From Chloroflexota bacterium (GTDB taxonomy: Bacteria; Chloroflexota; Anaerolineae; J036; Brachytrichaceae), in NCBI GenBank assembly GCA_025354985.1, contig JANXLU010000091.1:1-37609 (forward strand): 37,609 nucleotides of DNA. Direction: 5' to 3'. The notes beneath the pieces were generated by a model. That model made no database searches. It was not told the DNA's origin and was given only the letters and a program-made list of their open reading frames with translations. Every line of letters begins with the position of its first letter. The first letter of the stretch is position 1. Positions 7,198 to 18,600 of this stretch are shown here, one piece after another. Position numbers and translations under genes: made by a program.

Positions 7198-8028
7198 ATG
7201 GATATGAAATCATTGGAATCTTTTTTTAAGACCGTTGATGCGCAGCGCGCCTCCTTCTGCGGTTATGTGCCCCCGCGACCGGAGACCCACCAATTGGTGG
7301 ACGACTTGTTCTCGCTCCTGTTTCCCATTACGTGCACTGACCAGCGGCCTGCCGCGGTTCGCTATGAGGAACTGCGCGGTCGATTGTGTGACTTGCTTGC
7401 CCCGCTGATGGACGGGGAGAATCCGTGCGAACTTACGGACGCCTTCTTTGAGGATTTGCCAAATCTTTATGGATTTTTGATGGAGGACGCCCAGGCCTCG
7501 TTGCGGTTTGACCCCGCCGCCACCAGCATCGAAGAGATCATCACCATTTACCCGGGTTTTTTCGCCATCAGCGTCTATCGCCTGGCGCATCAGTTGTATC
7601 ACCTGGGTGTGCCCCTGCTGCCCCGGATGTTTACCGAATATGCACACAGCAAGACCGGTGTGGATATCCACCCGGCGGCCGAAATTGGTCATTCGTTCTT
7701 TATCGACCATGGCACTGGCATTGTGGTGGGTGCCACCGCCCGGATTGGCAACAATGTCAAGCTGTACCAGGGCGTGACGCTTGGTGCGTTGCAGGTGGAG
7801 AAAAAACTGGCCGATACCAAACGCCACCCAACCGTGGAGGATGATGTGATCATCTACGCCAATGCGGCAATCCTTGGCGGCAAGACCGTGATAGGCAGAA
7901 ATTCGATCATCGGCGGCAATGTCTTTATTACCGAAAGTGTGCCACCCGACTCAATGGTTTATCATAAATCGCAAATGAGCGTCCGGAGTAAAACAACGGG
8001 CTTGGAAGCGATCAACTTTGTAATCTAA
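7198..8028 (+). CDS. cysE: Serine O-acetyltransferase
   Basis: A 276-residue enzyme that acetylates L-serine with acetyl-CoA, the first step of cysteine synthesis. The N-terminal helical part (to about 145) is followed by the left-handed beta-helix of hexapeptide repeats: [26 protein letters not shown] contains the catalytic Asp and His, then [16 protein letters not shown] and [13 protein letters not shown]. The long N-terminal region places it with the longer SAT type rather than short EpsC-like forms. It starts 26 bp after the dioxygenase gene. cysK follows after 179 bp of structured sequence, so the pair supplies O-acetylserine and uses it. Confidence 0.93.
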   Translation: MDMKSLESFFKTVDAQRASFCGYVPPRPETHQLVDDLFSLLFPITCTDQRPAAVRYEELRGRLCDLLAPLMDGENPCELTDAFFEDLPNLYGFLMEDAQASLRFDPAATSIEEIITIYPGFFAISVYRLAHQLYHLGVPLLPRMFTEYAHSKTGVDIHPAAEIGHSFFIDHGTGIVVGATARIGNNVKLYQGVTLGALQVEKKLADTKRHPTVEDDVIIYANAAILGGKTVIGRNSIIGGNVFITESVPPDSMVYHKSQMSVRSKTTGLEAINFVI

Positions 8029-8031
8029 ACC

Positions 8032-8127
8032 ATGCGCAACCCGATCACGCGCGTCATATTGCACAAATGTGGCAGCGGGCTTCCGGAATGTATTCAGCCC
8101 TTGCCGATGTTCAAGGCAAGGGCGTAA
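8032..8127 (+). other. Possible short leader ORF and hairpin between cysE and cysK
   Basis: A 31-codon ORF (ATG at 8032, TAA at 8125-8127) with two Cys codons ends just after an 8-bp hairpin (CCCTTGCC, nine-base loop, GGCAAGGG, 8098-8122). The hairpin has no T-run. The following bases up to 8207 contain a further short inverted repeat (TGCCGC/GCGGCA). It may be a Cys-responsive leader for cysK or only structured spacer. There is no Shine-Dalgarno sequence. Confidence 0.3.
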
Positions 8128-8207
8128 GACTTCAAAGCTTGTTTGGCGCCGCGAGTGCGCCGTGCCGCCGCACACATCCTGCGGCAAACGTCAGCAAACA
8201 CAAGATC

Positions 8208-9122
8208 ATGAAAGCAAACAGTATTCTAGAAACCATTGGCAACACGCCCCATGTCCGAATCAACAAACTATTCAAGCCGGCGACCCAGGAAGTCTGGATG
8301 AAGCTGGAACGCGCCAACCCGGGTGGATCGATCAAGGACCGCATCGGTCTGGCCATGATCGAGGACGCCGAGCGCAAGGGTCTGCTAAAGCACGACAGCG
8401 TGATCATTGAACCAACCAGCGGCAACACCGGGATTGGTCTGGCCATGGCTGCGGCCGTAAAGGGCTACAAGCTCGTGTTGGTCATGCCCGAGAGCATGAG
8501 CGTGGAGCGCCGCAAACTCATGAGCGCCTATGGCGCCTCGTTTGACCTCACCCCCCGCGAGAAAGGCATGAAGGGCGCGATTGCCCGCGCCGATGAGCTG
8601 GCGGCACAGACGCCGAACTCGTGGATTCCACAGCAATTTAACAACCAGTCCAACATCGAAATTCACAAGTCGACAACGGCCCAGGAAATCCTGAAGGACT
8701 TTCCGGAAGGCATCGATGTGCTGATCACCGGCGTCGGCACCGGCGGACACATTACCGGGGTGGCCGAGGTTCTCAAGCCAAAGTTCCCGCATCTCAAAGT
8801 GTATGCGGTTGAGCCTGCGCTTTCACCGGTGATCAGCGGTGGCGCCCCGGGGCCGCATCCCATCCAGGGCATTGGCGCGGGCTTCATCCCGACCAACCTA
8901 CACACCAGTGTGCTTGATGGCACGATTCAAGTGACCAAGGAAGAAGCCTACGCAATGGCTCAGCGCGCTGCAAAAGAAGAGGCGATTTTCATGGGCATTT
9001 CGTCGGGCGCGTCGCTTGCCGCGGTTGCCAAGAAGCTGCCGGAGCTGGCCGCCGGTGCACGCGTGCTCACGTTTTGCTATGACACGGGTGAGCGCTATTT
9101 GTCGATCGAGGGTTTGTACTAG
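8208..9122 (+). CDS. cysK: Cysteine synthase (O-acetylserine sulfhydrylase)
   Basis: A 304-residue PLP enzyme making L-cysteine from O-acetylserine and sulfide. [22 protein letters not shown] is the usual start; the in-frame extension back to 8067 looks nothing like the family and was dropped. The PLP lysine is K43 in [11 protein letters not shown]. The substrate loop [13 protein letters not shown] and the phosphate-binding [10 protein letters not shown] are intact. Paired with cysE upstream; a strong terminator follows directly. It matches CysK rather than CysM or cystathionine beta-synthase in length and start. Confidence 0.94.
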   Translation: MKANSILETIGNTPHVRINKLFKPATQEVWMKLERANPGGSIKDRIGLAMIEDAERKGLLKHDSVIIEPTSGNTGIGLAMAAAVKGYKLVLVMPESMSVERRKLMSAYGASFDLTPREKGMKGAIARADELAAQTPNSWIPQQFNNQSNIEIHKSTTAQEILKDFPEGIDVLITGVGTGGHITGVAEVLKPKFPHLKVYAVEPALSPVISGGAPGPHPIQGIGAGFIPTNLHTSVLDGTIQVTKEEAYAMAQRAAKEEAIFMGISSGASLAAVAKKLPELAAGARVLTFCYDTGERYLSIEGLY

Positions 9123-9136
9123 AGTAATTCCAATTC

Positions 9137-9179
9137 TGCGGAGCGAATGGCGAGCGTCCATTCGCTCCGCACTTTTTTT
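9137..9179 (+). terminator. Strong terminator after cysK
   Basis: TGCGGAGCGAATGG pairs perfectly with CCATTCGCTCCGCA (14 bp, seven-base loop), followed by seven T. It ends 8 nt before the start of the esterase ORF. Confidence 0.92.
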
Positions 9180-9187
9180 CACACTGA

Positions 9188-9982
9188 ATGTTTAACCCCA
9201 AGCTCGTGCCTTATGCCGTATGGAGCGGCGATGCCAACCGAACCGCGGTGGGTAACATCTGGATGGCCGCGGACGTGCCGTCGCCGCAGCTGGGTAACAC
9301 GCGCAATGTTTTTATTTATCTCCCGCCAGGCTACACACATTCGCGCAAACGCTACCCGGTGCTCTATATGCATGATGGTCAAAACCTGATCGATGCGCAA
9401 ACATCCTTTGCGGGGACAGAGTGGGGTGTTGATGAGACCCTTGAGTCCTTGGGCAAGACGAGGACAAAGCCGCAGGTTGAGGCTATCGTCGTGGGGCTTT
9501 GGAACACAGCCGCGCGCAAGGAAGAATACATGCCGTTTAGGGTCGGCTGGAACGGCACCGGCCCATCCTATCTGGCTTTTCTTACTGACACGATAAAACC
9601 CTGGATCGATGACAGATTTCGCACCAAGCCCGGGGCGGAGACAACCGTGATCATGGGTTCGTCGCTTGGCGGATTGATCAGCATATATGCCGCGTTCAAC
9701 CGTCCGGATGTATTCGGATTGTGCGCCGCGTTAAGCCCGGCCCTTTGGCCGGGAAATGGCGAGATCATGCGCCGTATAAGCGCTTCCGAGGGTGGGCCCG
9801 GCAAGGTGTATGTGGACTGGGGCACCCGGGAGCCGAGCGCCCGTCGCGTGGTGGATTTGCTCATGAGCAAAGGCTATACACCTGGGAACACGCTCCAGTT
9901 TGTGTCCGAGCAGGGTGGGCAACACAACGAAGCTGCCTGGTCCCGCAGGTTTCCTGGCGCCGTTTCATTCCTGCTCGGCTGA
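9188..9982 (+). CDS. Esterase family protein (EstD/IroE-like alpha/beta hydrolase)
   Basis: A 264-residue alpha/beta hydrolase of the putative-esterase family (enterochelin esterase/S-formylglutathione hydrolase-like). RNVFIYLPPGYTHSRKRYPVLYMHDGQN is the family's N-terminal block. The nucleophile elbow is GSSLGG (Ser about residue 159), and the catalytic His is likely the one in GGQHNEAAWSRR. No signal peptide is evident, so it is cytoplasmic. The ATG follows the cysK terminator by 8 nt with no Shine-Dalgarno sequence, so translation may be leaderless or begin inside. The substrate is unknown. Confidence 0.85.
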   Translation: MFNPKLVPYAVWSGDANRTAVGNIWMAADVPSPQLGNTRNVFIYLPPGYTHSRKRYPVLYMHDGQNLIDAQTSFAGTEWGVDETLESLGKTRTKPQVEAIVVGLWNTAARKEEYMPFRVGWNGTGPSYLAFLTDTIKPWIDDRFRTKPGAETTVIMGSSLGGLISIYAAFNRPDVFGLCAALSPALWPGNGEIMRRISASEGGPGKVYVDWGTREPSARRVVDLLMSKGYTPGNTLQFVSEQGGQHNEAAWSRRFPGAVSFLLG

Positions 9983-9995
9983 GGTAACCCGGATC

Positions 9996-11165
9996 CTAAC
10001 CCGTGGGCGCAAGCGCCGCCGAGATGGGCTGCGGGACAAACACCAGAATCAATATCATCAGACCGACAAGGGCGAGTGCAAAATGCCACGGTTGCAGCTT
10101 GAGCGTGGGATCAGCCACCGGTGGATGGGCCCGGCCAAAGACAAACAATAGCACCGCCCAAACAAAATAGGCCGGCGAAACGGTGAGCGCAAGCGCGGCC
10201 ATGGCGCCAACCATTACCAGGGTGAGAATTCGTGAACCGCGCTCACCCAACAACGCATACGAAACGTGCCCGCCGTCCAACTGCCCGGCCGGTACCAGGT
10301 TCATCCCGGTGATAAGCAATCCGATCCAGGCGCCATCCAAAATCGGATGGGTATACAGTGCCTGACCGGCAGGCACGCTCTTAAACAACAGAAGCACGGT
10401 CGTCAGGAGTGAGTTGCCGAGCGTGGCGGAATCGGCCGGCACGCTCGGCACAACCTTGCTGATCATTAGCCCGATCACAAATAGCGGCACTGCGACGATA
10501 AACCCAAAGAGCGGTCCCGCCAGCGCCACTTCCAGCAACGTGCGTTTGTTTTTGAATGGTTGGCGCTGCACAATGACCGCGCCAAGCGTGCCAAACATGC
10601 TGATAAAGGGTAGTGGGATAAAAAACGGCAGTGAGGGCTTCTCGCCACGCAGTCGCCCGATCAACCAATGACCAAACTCATGTGCCACCAAAATGCTCAT
10701 CAGCGAGAAGCTAAAGGTGAAACCGTTTAACAGACTGAAGGCGGGGTCACCAGGATCGGCTTTCTCGTTGGCGGCGCCAGTGAGGAAAACCGACAGCACG
10801 GTGGCCACAAACAAAATAACCGGCAGCCACCTATTACTAATCAAGCTGCCGGCCGCCGATGGGGTTGCGGCAACGCCCGTCACAAGCTCGGGGATTCCCT
10901 GCACACCTTGCAGCCCTTGGTTCGAGGGTGCAAAACCTTTGGTCACCAGCACGTGAACTGACGCGTCTGGCAAATGATTAACCGTCGGAATAAACCCCAC
11001 CGCCGCCAGCTTGGCCTTTAGCCGCTGTTCGGCCTCATAGGCGTTGCCGATGAGCTTGCCTTTAAGCGTCAACAGCCCGGCCGGATCAAAGCCATAGCCG
11101 CTGACATCCATGACCTCGGCTACGGCGGTGCGAATCGTTGCGACGTGTGTCAGTCTGTTGTTCAT
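9996..11165 (-). CDS. Site-2 protease family (M50) metalloprotease, EGY-like
   Basis: A 389-residue intramembrane zinc protease. A cytosolic N-terminal region (1-120) is followed by several transmembrane segments. The zinc motif HEFGH is at residues 162-166 and the third ligand in LDGGH at 297-300 (Asp297). There is no PDZ domain, and the layout resembles the EGY1/S2P group known from plastids and cyanobacteria. These enzymes cleave transmembrane substrates, often anti-sigma factors or other regulators. Its start overlaps the stop of the SufE-like gene by 4 nt, so the two are translationally coupled. No sigma or anti-sigma partner is in the window. Confidence 0.9.
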   Translation of the reverse strand: MNNRLTHVATIRTAVAEVMDVSGYGFDPAGLLTLKGKLIGNAYEAEQRLKAKLAAVGFIPTVNHLPDASVHVLVTKGFAPSNQGLQGVQGIPELVTGVAATPSAAGSLISNRWLPVILFVATVLSVFLTGAANEKADPGDPAFSLLNGFTFSFSLMSILVAHEFGHWLIGRLRGEKPSLPFFIPLPFISMFGTLGAVIVQRQPFKNKRTLLEVALAGPLFGFIVAVPLFVIGLMISKVVPSVPADSATLGNSLLTTVLLLFKSVPAGQALYTHPILDGAWIGLLITGMNLVPAGQLDGGHVSYALLGERGSRILTLVMVGAMAALALTVSPAYFVWAVLLFVFGRAHPPVADPTLKLQPWHFALALVGLMILILVFVPQPISAALAPTG

Positions 11166-11611
11166 ACGTATCTCTTGGCAAAAGCCTTGACCATGCTGGC
11201 AATGCCTAGCAGCCCCTGTCCCTTGCCCATGCTGATATTTTTTGTAAACAGCGTTGGCACCAGGTCATCAATCGGCATCTCGGCGATGGCGCGCGCAGGC
11301 AGATCGTTGATCGTGGTTGCCAATACCGCGCTCAACGCGCGTGCGCTCACCCCAAACGGGTTCTCCACGGCAAAGTGAAACCGCAGTGGGTTGTCATCAC
11401 CCGGGAGCGGTTCAACAAAAACGTAGCTCTCACTTTCACAATGTGGCACCTGGTGCGATTCCGGGTATGGCTTTGTTGCAATGTGTCCGGGCACGCCCGT
11501 AAACAGATCGCTGTAGTCGATAAGCATGGCGTTGCGGTCGTTTGGGTTGTCTCGAAATGTCTCAAGCACCTCACGCAGCGCAACCGGGTAGGCGGAAAAG
11601 TCGGAAGGCAT
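11162..11611 (-). CDS. SufE-like Fe-S assembly protein
   Basis: A 149-residue protein matching the SufE fold. The N-terminal helix reads LREVLETFRDNPNDRNAMLIDYSDLF. The sulfur-accepting Cys is C58 in VPHCESESYVFV, aligned with the family's VPGCQS loop. The C-terminal block ends with KGQGLLGIASMVKAFAKR, as in SufE. SufE takes persulfide from a SufS-type cysteine desulfurase and passes it to the SUF scaffold. No sufS or sufBCD lies in the window, and the gene is coupled to the site-2 protease instead, an unusual partner. Family assignment is good; actual sulfur transfer is inferred. Confidence 0.8.
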   Translation of the reverse strand: MPSDFSAYPVALREVLETFRDNPNDRNAMLIDYSDLFTGVPGHIATKPYPESHQVPHCESESYVFVEPLPGDDNPLRFHFAVENPFGVSARALSAVLATTINDLPARAIAEMPIDDLVPTLFTKNISMGKGQGLLGIASMVKAFAKRYV

Positions 11612-11700
11612 TCAGAGGATTATTGTACGGGGCGGGGATTTGATCCAGGTTAGAACGACAGGACGAGGTCGTGCGGTCCAAACCACTATGACGCACATCC

Positions 11701-11706
11701 TATACT
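11701..11706 (+). promoter_or_regulatory. -10 box of a probably leaderless gene
   Basis: TATACT lies 9 nt before the ATG at 11716, which would put transcription start within a few bases of that codon. No good -35 box is visible. Confidence 0.45.
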
Positions 11707-11715
11707 GTGAGTACC

Positions 11716-12198
11716 ATGGTCGACCCTTCCGCGCGCGTGTTGGTTTGCACTCTAAATAGTCCGGTTGACCTTGAAATCGCCCGCTGGGATCATTGGTATC
11801 GCATCCCGGTCAAGCACGCGCCGGCGGAATACTTGGTTGAGGTGTTGGCGTTTTACCTGACCGCCGCCTTTGGTGATGAGAAGTGGGCGATATCCGAATA
11901 TGCCGAGGTGCGTGGTCATGAGCTTGTGCGGCGGGTGGATTTGTTTCCCACAGAGCTTAACCACCCGCGCGCCAATGACTTGTATTACAAACTGCAGTTG
12001 GGCCCACTCCAACGCCTCGCGCGGCCGATCCCCAGCCTGAAGTGGCGCAGGCTCACCTTCCTGCAGACGACCGGTGATCGATTGCTTCATGCGCTTGACG
12101 TAAACGAATTGGTTGAATCGACCGCCAAGACCATGCGGTACGTGACGCTGATGGAAGATGATGTCAATCCAACCGACCAACCGAGTGATTCGGTTTAG
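11716..12198 (+). CDS. Conserved hypothetical protein
   Basis: A 160-residue soluble protein without signal peptide or membrane segment. I do not recognise a named domain. The text is highly patterned: VLVCTLNSPVDLEIARWDHWYRIPVKHAP, then LAFYLTAAFGDEKWAISEYAEVRGHELVRR, and LYYKLQLGPLQRLARPIPS. It looks like a conserved core rather than random coding, with possible similarity to N-terminal modules of nuclease or helicase-associated proteins (weak). I chose the ATG at 11716 over the GTG at 11707 because a TATACT box stands directly before it. It is divergent from the SufE-like gene. Confidence 0.7.
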   Translation: MVDPSARVLVCTLNSPVDLEIARWDHWYRIPVKHAPAEYLVEVLAFYLTAAFGDEKWAISEYAEVRGHELVRRVDLFPTELNHPRANDLYYKLQLGPLQRLARPIPSLKWRRLTFLQTTGDRLLHALDVNELVESTAKTMRYVTLMEDDVNPTDQPSDSV

Positions 12199-12695
12199 TT
12201 ACAATCACGTGCATGCGTCTCCTGCAGTGTGCGCTTCAACGGCCGAATTAGAGCCGGGTAAAAACAGAGCAACAAAATTGCAAGTGTCGACTAAGAAGGC
12301 CTTAATTTGGCGGCGCTGGGTCTCATTATATGAGTAGGTAGTAAAGAGTTGCCCTCCGGGCGAGCGCGAATTCTAAGGATTCCCTAACGGAAAAACCAGT
12401 CGTTTCTAGGCAATTTATTCGAAGCATTACTCAAAGATATCTAAAGGCGTAGGGTATCCATGTTTCTGCTGATACGTGCTCGGGTGGTTGGTCTGATGCA
12501 AAGCATGTTAATAAACTTATCATATAATGGACATTAGGTGAGAAATGTCCCACCTGTGGTTTGTCTGTTTCTTATAAGGGTAACGTGTAACTGTATTGTG
12601 ATTGTTGAATTAAAACCTGATCCAGGCGCCGCTTGGCGCGTTCACATGTTGCAGTTTGCCCTGCAAAAGTTTGTCGCTGAAGTCTCGGAGGAAAG
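12199..12695 (+). promoter_or_regulatory. 497-bp non-coding region before the giant operon
   Basis: This stretch is clearly richer in A+T than its flanks and holds no convincing gene. A TATAAT is at 12523-12528 but lacks a good -35 box. A small inverted repeat (TTGCAG/CTGCAA) is at about 12648-12665. GGAGGAAAG just before 12696 is a strong ribosome binding site for the next gene. I compared it with common riboswitch cores and saw no match. Confidence 0.5.
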
Positions 12696-15600
12696 ATGCT
12701 GAAGATACAAAAATTCCGGTTTACATCATTTGTACTGTCGTCAATGATGGTCGCCAGCGCCATTGGTGCGCCCTCGGCAACCACCAGCGTCCTGGCGGGT
12801 AGCGCTGCGAAGCCAGCTGCGGCCAGTTCCTCACTCCTGCGTATTCGCGTGGAAAGTGCGCGTGATTGGATTCCGGCGGGTCTTCACAAGGGTGATTCCG
12901 TGCCTACCTATCACTGGATGATTGTTCAGGATGACACCGGTGACGCCAGTCGTTATGGCATAAATCTGCCCGCAACTGATCCACAAAACTCCAATTACGC
13001 TTGTAAAACTCAGGCGCTTGGCGGCGATCCGCTCTTTCCGAGCAATTGTCAGTGGCCGGGGATGCATTCCGTTGTTGGTGGGACCAGCGCTTCCGTGGTC
13101 GCCCAAGGTGATCAGACCACGTTGAGCGATGTTGTTAGTATCGATACCTCCCCGTGGATCGCCAACGAGCGCAACCCCAACAAGGGCTATATGATTTCGG
13201 TGATTGCCGATGGCTACACGGTGCCCAACTGCACGGTAACGGCGACAGTTACGTGCCAGGTGGATGGATTTAAGATTGGCGGCGCTTGGTTTACGTCGCC
13301 GATAGAAAATGATGGTCTGGTTCGCGTGCCCGTGCAGCCCTATCCGCTTCCCTTGGCAACCGTGCGCATGAAGGCTTGGAACGACCTCCAGACCAACGGC
13401 GCGTATGACACTGGTGAGCCCGCCCTTGCCGGCTTTGAAGGGCATATTGGGGACGTGCTTGGCCCCATCCTGACCGACTGGTACGGTGATCCAATTTGCT
13501 CCACCTATCAGCACGATCAGGTTGCAGTATCCACTGCAAACACCGATGCAACCACGAATGGATTCGGCACCGTGACGTCAGCCGGACCCGCCACATTAGC
13601 CACGTCGTCAAAGGCGTGGATCGATAATCAGTGGGAGCTGTATCAGGTTGTCGTCACGGATACCTTGGGTGTCACGGAAACACGCAACGTGGTTGCCAAT
13701 ACGGGCACCGGCATCACCGTAGATGTGCCATTTACAATCGTGCCGCGCACCTATGGAATTGGGCATGGTCTGATGATCTACGGGAGCAACGGCAAACCGG
13801 TGATTTCATTGATTGGCGGTCACTGTCTATCCGATTCGGACGGTGTGATTTCCATTCCATATCTTGGGCCCAACCGGTATGTTTCAACGGTGACGCCACC
13901 CAATGGGCAGGAGTGGTTTCAGACCAGCACGCTGGAAGGCTGGCATGACTGGGACACATGGACGATTGAAGGCTGGAACGGCTACGATCCGGAGTTTGTA
14001 CAGGGCGCCGAGCCCTTCCCATTCGCCGAATTTGGTTTTGTACAGATTCAAACCGGAGCAAATCCTTCAACTAAAAATTCGACCGTTTGTTGCAATTACC
14101 CGACAAATCCCGCTGGAACTGGAGCGATTCACGGCAGCGCGGCCGGCATCGGCGAGTATTCGCCACAGGTGGCTGGTCTGGGTTTTGGCGGTTTGGGCAA
14201 GCAAATTATCGAGAATATCAGTAGGCCGCTTGTTTCCTTGATCGACACCGGCCGCAATGACAACACGGTCTATATCGGTCGGGGCAACGCAGACGGCACA
14301 TTTGACATTACCAATATTCCAGACGGTGATTATGTCCTGGCCGTTTGGGATGAGGACCAGGCATATCTGCTCAACCAAGCCAACGTCAGCATCGTTAATG
14401 GCGCACAGTTGGACATGGGGGTGATGGACATTGCGGCCTGGCACAGTCAGGTGTCCGGTAAGGTTTGCTTTGACACCAACCGCAACGGCAAGTGCGACCC
14501 GGGTGAGCCTGGGATTCCCAGATTGACGCTCAATCTGCTTGATCGTGACAATAAGGTGGCCTTTTATGGTGATACGGCTGCCACGACCGATAACGATGGC
14601 CATTATGCATTTCCCCGCACCTATCCTCTGGGTCAATGGGTGGTAAGCCAGGGTTATTGGGAAAATTACTATACCGTCGGCGTAACCTATCAGACGGAGA
14701 ACCAACCGACTGAGACAACCACCATTGCACGCGGCGGATTTGTAGACGTCAGCTCGTATAACCTTATCGGGCATCAGACGCGGATGGACTGGGCTGTTCA
14801 TACGTATGAATCTGATCCCAGTCTTGGACCCGTTACTGGTGGCATCGTAGGAGAGGTAGTCGCCACCACCACCCGCAATGAGCTGGATGCGCGCTTCCAA
14901 GCTGTGGAATCCTACGAGCCCGGTTTGCCGGGCGCAACCGTGCACCTATTTGCACCGGTCAAGTGCGTGGTTGCAGATACACCACCCGCGGGCACCGCAT
15001 GCACGCAGGTGACGACCAACTTTGGTTCAGCGTATTACCTGACCGACTCTACGAATGGGTCGCTCAAGCGCTTGTCTGATGGTCCGGATAAGGTCTCCGG
15101 CAGCCCAATTGATCTTTTCCCGACCTATACCAGCGAAACTTGGCAGCGCCCCACCGACTGTGTGGCGCGTGGTTATGGCGGCGTGCCGGTTGTGGAGCAG
15201 GTGCTGCCAGTCGGCCCTGGGCATGACTGTCTTGAGGCGCCCTTGATGTCAAGCCAGGTGGGGAACAACGAAGTTGGACCATTTATGCAGGTGAACGGCA
15301 ACTATGGCTTTACCGCCATCGATCATGATCCAAACACAGGCGCGCCCATTGTCGGTGATCCGATCACCATTGTTCCGGGAGATTACATTGTTTACGTAGA
15401 GCCGCCCAAGGATGCGGCTGGCAACCCGGCGTTTGAAGTGGTCAAGGAAGAGGATATCAACATCTTCAGCGGTGATCTATTTGTTGCACCCGGCGAGAGT
15501 CGGTTGGATCCGCCCCTGCCAAACCGCACCCCGCCGACCAATATCGCCCCGGCCATTCCACCGTTTCCGTGCGTTGGCCCGTTGCACACCGTAAATGTAG

Positions 15601-18600
15601 TCGATGACAGGTCTCTGGCCAACTATCAGATCGCGGATCCTTCGAACACTCATGGTGTCTACAATCCCGATATGGCTGGCGCGGGTAGCCCGTACGAGGG
15701 TCTGCGCATGCCGCTGTGCGATTCGCGTCTGGTCAGCGTGCGTAATGGTCGTTCGGCCACCCCAAACTTTCACTTTAAAACCTTTAACGGGTTTGACGCA
15801 TCCGGCACTCAGCTGTCATCTGGTGCGGGTGTACCGCTTCCCGGCCGAATTTTCGGCATCGCGGTGGATGACCTGAACCTGTCGGTCAACCCCAAGGAGC
15901 TGTTTTACGGTGAGAAGTATGGCATTCCCAATCTTCCGATCGGCATTTACGACTTCTCAAATACGCTCGTAAAGACGATTCAAACCGATCCACAGGGGTT
16001 TTACGAGGTGATTTTGCCTTCAACGTCCAGCTATAACTGTCCGTTGCCAGCCGGTCCCTGCCCCGGGGTTTTCCGGTTTTTGGCGAATGATCCGGGCGTG
16101 CCTGGTCATCTGAATCCAAATTACAACCCGAGCTACCGCACCATCGGTGGTTTCTTTGAAGTGTGGCCCGGCGTAAGCCTGCCCTCCGACCTCGCACCAA
16201 CGCCCGTTGCGTTTGGTATCGAGAACCCCGGCAGCCAACAGACCCACCCGGCGGCTTGTTTGGTGAATGATCCGGCACATCCTGAGGCACCGCAAATTCC
16301 CGAACTGTATGCTGTTTCCAAGCCGGTTGTATTGGGCACCGACACGGGTGCGGCCCGTACGATCACGGTTAACGGAGTACACTTTGGCGTCGATGGCCGT
16401 GCCACGCTCGTATCGACGGGCGGAGCGTCTACAGTTTTGCAAATTTCCGGCGCGTGGTCGGATAATCAGATCACGGTGATTGTTCCGGATGTCAGCGGCA
16501 TCGCTCCCGGCCCCTATCAGCTAAAGATCACGAGCAGCAACGGGCAAGGCAACGGAAACGGCTTGACCATCCATGTGCTGGGCGGATCAGGCGCCACTGC
16601 CTACAATCCCACGGTATATCAGGTGGGCCCAGGTCTGACGGGTGCGCGCACCTTTGACCCAAATGCGGCCGCCCACAACACCAACGGCTACGAACATGCG
16701 ATTCAGGATGCCTTGGATGCTGCAGCATTGAGCCCCCAAGCCCTAGTAGTCGTCTATCCAAATTCCAGTGACACGTATAACCCGTTGGGTGCGTATTATG
16801 AAAACCTAATCATCCACTCCCCGCTCAAGTTGCAGGGTGTGGGTCCGGGTGGCGTTCTCGCAAGCGGTGTTCTTGTCAGTGGTACTGTGCTCGATGGCAT
16901 TGGTTATGGAACCGATAGTCAGCGTCAGACCGGTTGGCAGGCCACCATCAATTCTTTGGTTACCTCGTTGACCGGTATTGTTGGTCCAAACAACACGGCG
17001 CTGACAGATCCCGACCTGGCGATTGTTCCGGAAGGTGAAGTCATCCTTGCGCTGGCAACCGGTCAGAATCAATATGGTGCGACGTATAAGGGCGCCATTG
17101 ACGGAATGCTCATCCAGAATGGCGATGTCATGGACTTTGTGCCAAACGTCAACACATTGGGCAATGGCGCCCAGGTGGGAGGCGGCAATAACATTCCAGG
17201 CAACCCGAACCAGGGTGGTGGCATCGTGGCATTTGCGGCGACCAAAAACCTGCAGATCACCAACAACATCATCAAGAGTAACTCTGGCGCCTATGCCGGG
17301 GGCATCCGGCTGGGGACACCCTTGGTGGGAGACAACCACCTGGATGGTGTGCAGATCGCCAATAATCGTATTCTGAACAACGGTGGGACCAACCTGGCGG
17401 GAGCAGTCGGCATCTTTAACGGCGCCTACGGTTATGAGATCAATAACAATGATATATGCGGCAACTTCTCGTCGGAGTATGGTGGAGGCATCAGCCACTT
17501 TGGTCTGAGCGGAAATATGTTGAATGGCAGTCGCAGCACAAACGCCGCCAGTGTTCCGTCCGCCATTCATGACAACCGGATCTACTTCAACGGGTCCTAT
17601 GACGAGGGTGGCGGAATTCTGATTGCCGGGGAACCTCCCGCGACGCTTACGGGTGTATTCACTGGCTCGGGATCGGTCAACATCTATAACAACATCATCG
17701 AGGCCAACCTGGCGAACGATGACGGTGGTGGGTTGCGCTTCCTATCGGCTGGCAATTTCCCGTTCAACGTCTACAACAACATGATCGTCAACAACATCTC
17801 CTCGCACGAGGGTGGTGGTGTGGCGATTGACAATGCGCCGAATGTCCGGTTCTATAACAACACGGTGATGAAGAACCTGACCACGGCCACCGCGTCAACC
17901 AGCAGTGGTCAGCCCGCTCCGGCAGGGTTGTCCACCGCGTCAAACAACAGCTTCTTCCAGGCCACATTGCCCGCGGGTTCGCCGCTGTTTAGCAACCCGT
18001 TGCTGTTTAACAACATATTCTGGGATAACCGAGCCGGCACGTGGAATCCAACGCTTGGCCAGATCACCGGCATCGGTGGTGTTGATGCGGGCGGTGTTCC
18101 AGATCCCACAGCGATAAACATCTGGGATATCGGTGTACCGGATTCCGCTCCTGATCTCCTGGCCCCGACAAACTCTGTTATTGATCCGGGAAACGGAGGC
18201 CATCCCTACACTGCAAGCCCAACCAATCTCTCACTTGATCCCCAGGTTGCTCAGGTTTATACAACGACCGTACTGGCGCTACCATGGCGCGGCAACCCAA
18301 ATTTCGTCGCAAACACCATTGTTGCGCAGGACGTGCCGATTTCAATCATGGGTGACTATCACCTGGGGGGCATTGGGTCGTCGGCCTATAACAACGGTGC
18401 CGCTTCAAAGGCAGCGCCTTCGTATCAGCAACCCCCGGCATCGATTGCCGCACCGACTTTTGATATTGATCGGAACGCCCGGCCCGCGTTTAATGCGTTT
18501 GATATTGGCGCCGATGAAATTCCCAACGTTCAGGCCGATCTTCAAATTGCATTGACGGATGGGCTTAGTGCGGTTAACGCGGGAAGCGTCGTTCCCTATA

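Noticed and set aside
8067-8207. N-terminal extension of cysteine synthase
   Set aside because: The added residues do not resemble the family, and the ATG at 8208 gives the standard start.
12199-12695. Riboswitch before the giant operon
   Set aside because: I looked for the conserved cores of common classes, including cyclic di-GMP types, and found none.
14067-14945. Long minus-strand ORF (292 codons) inside the giant gene
   Set aside because: It lies antisense to the strongly domain-rich giant protein and has no recognisable motif; it is a shadow of the coding strand.
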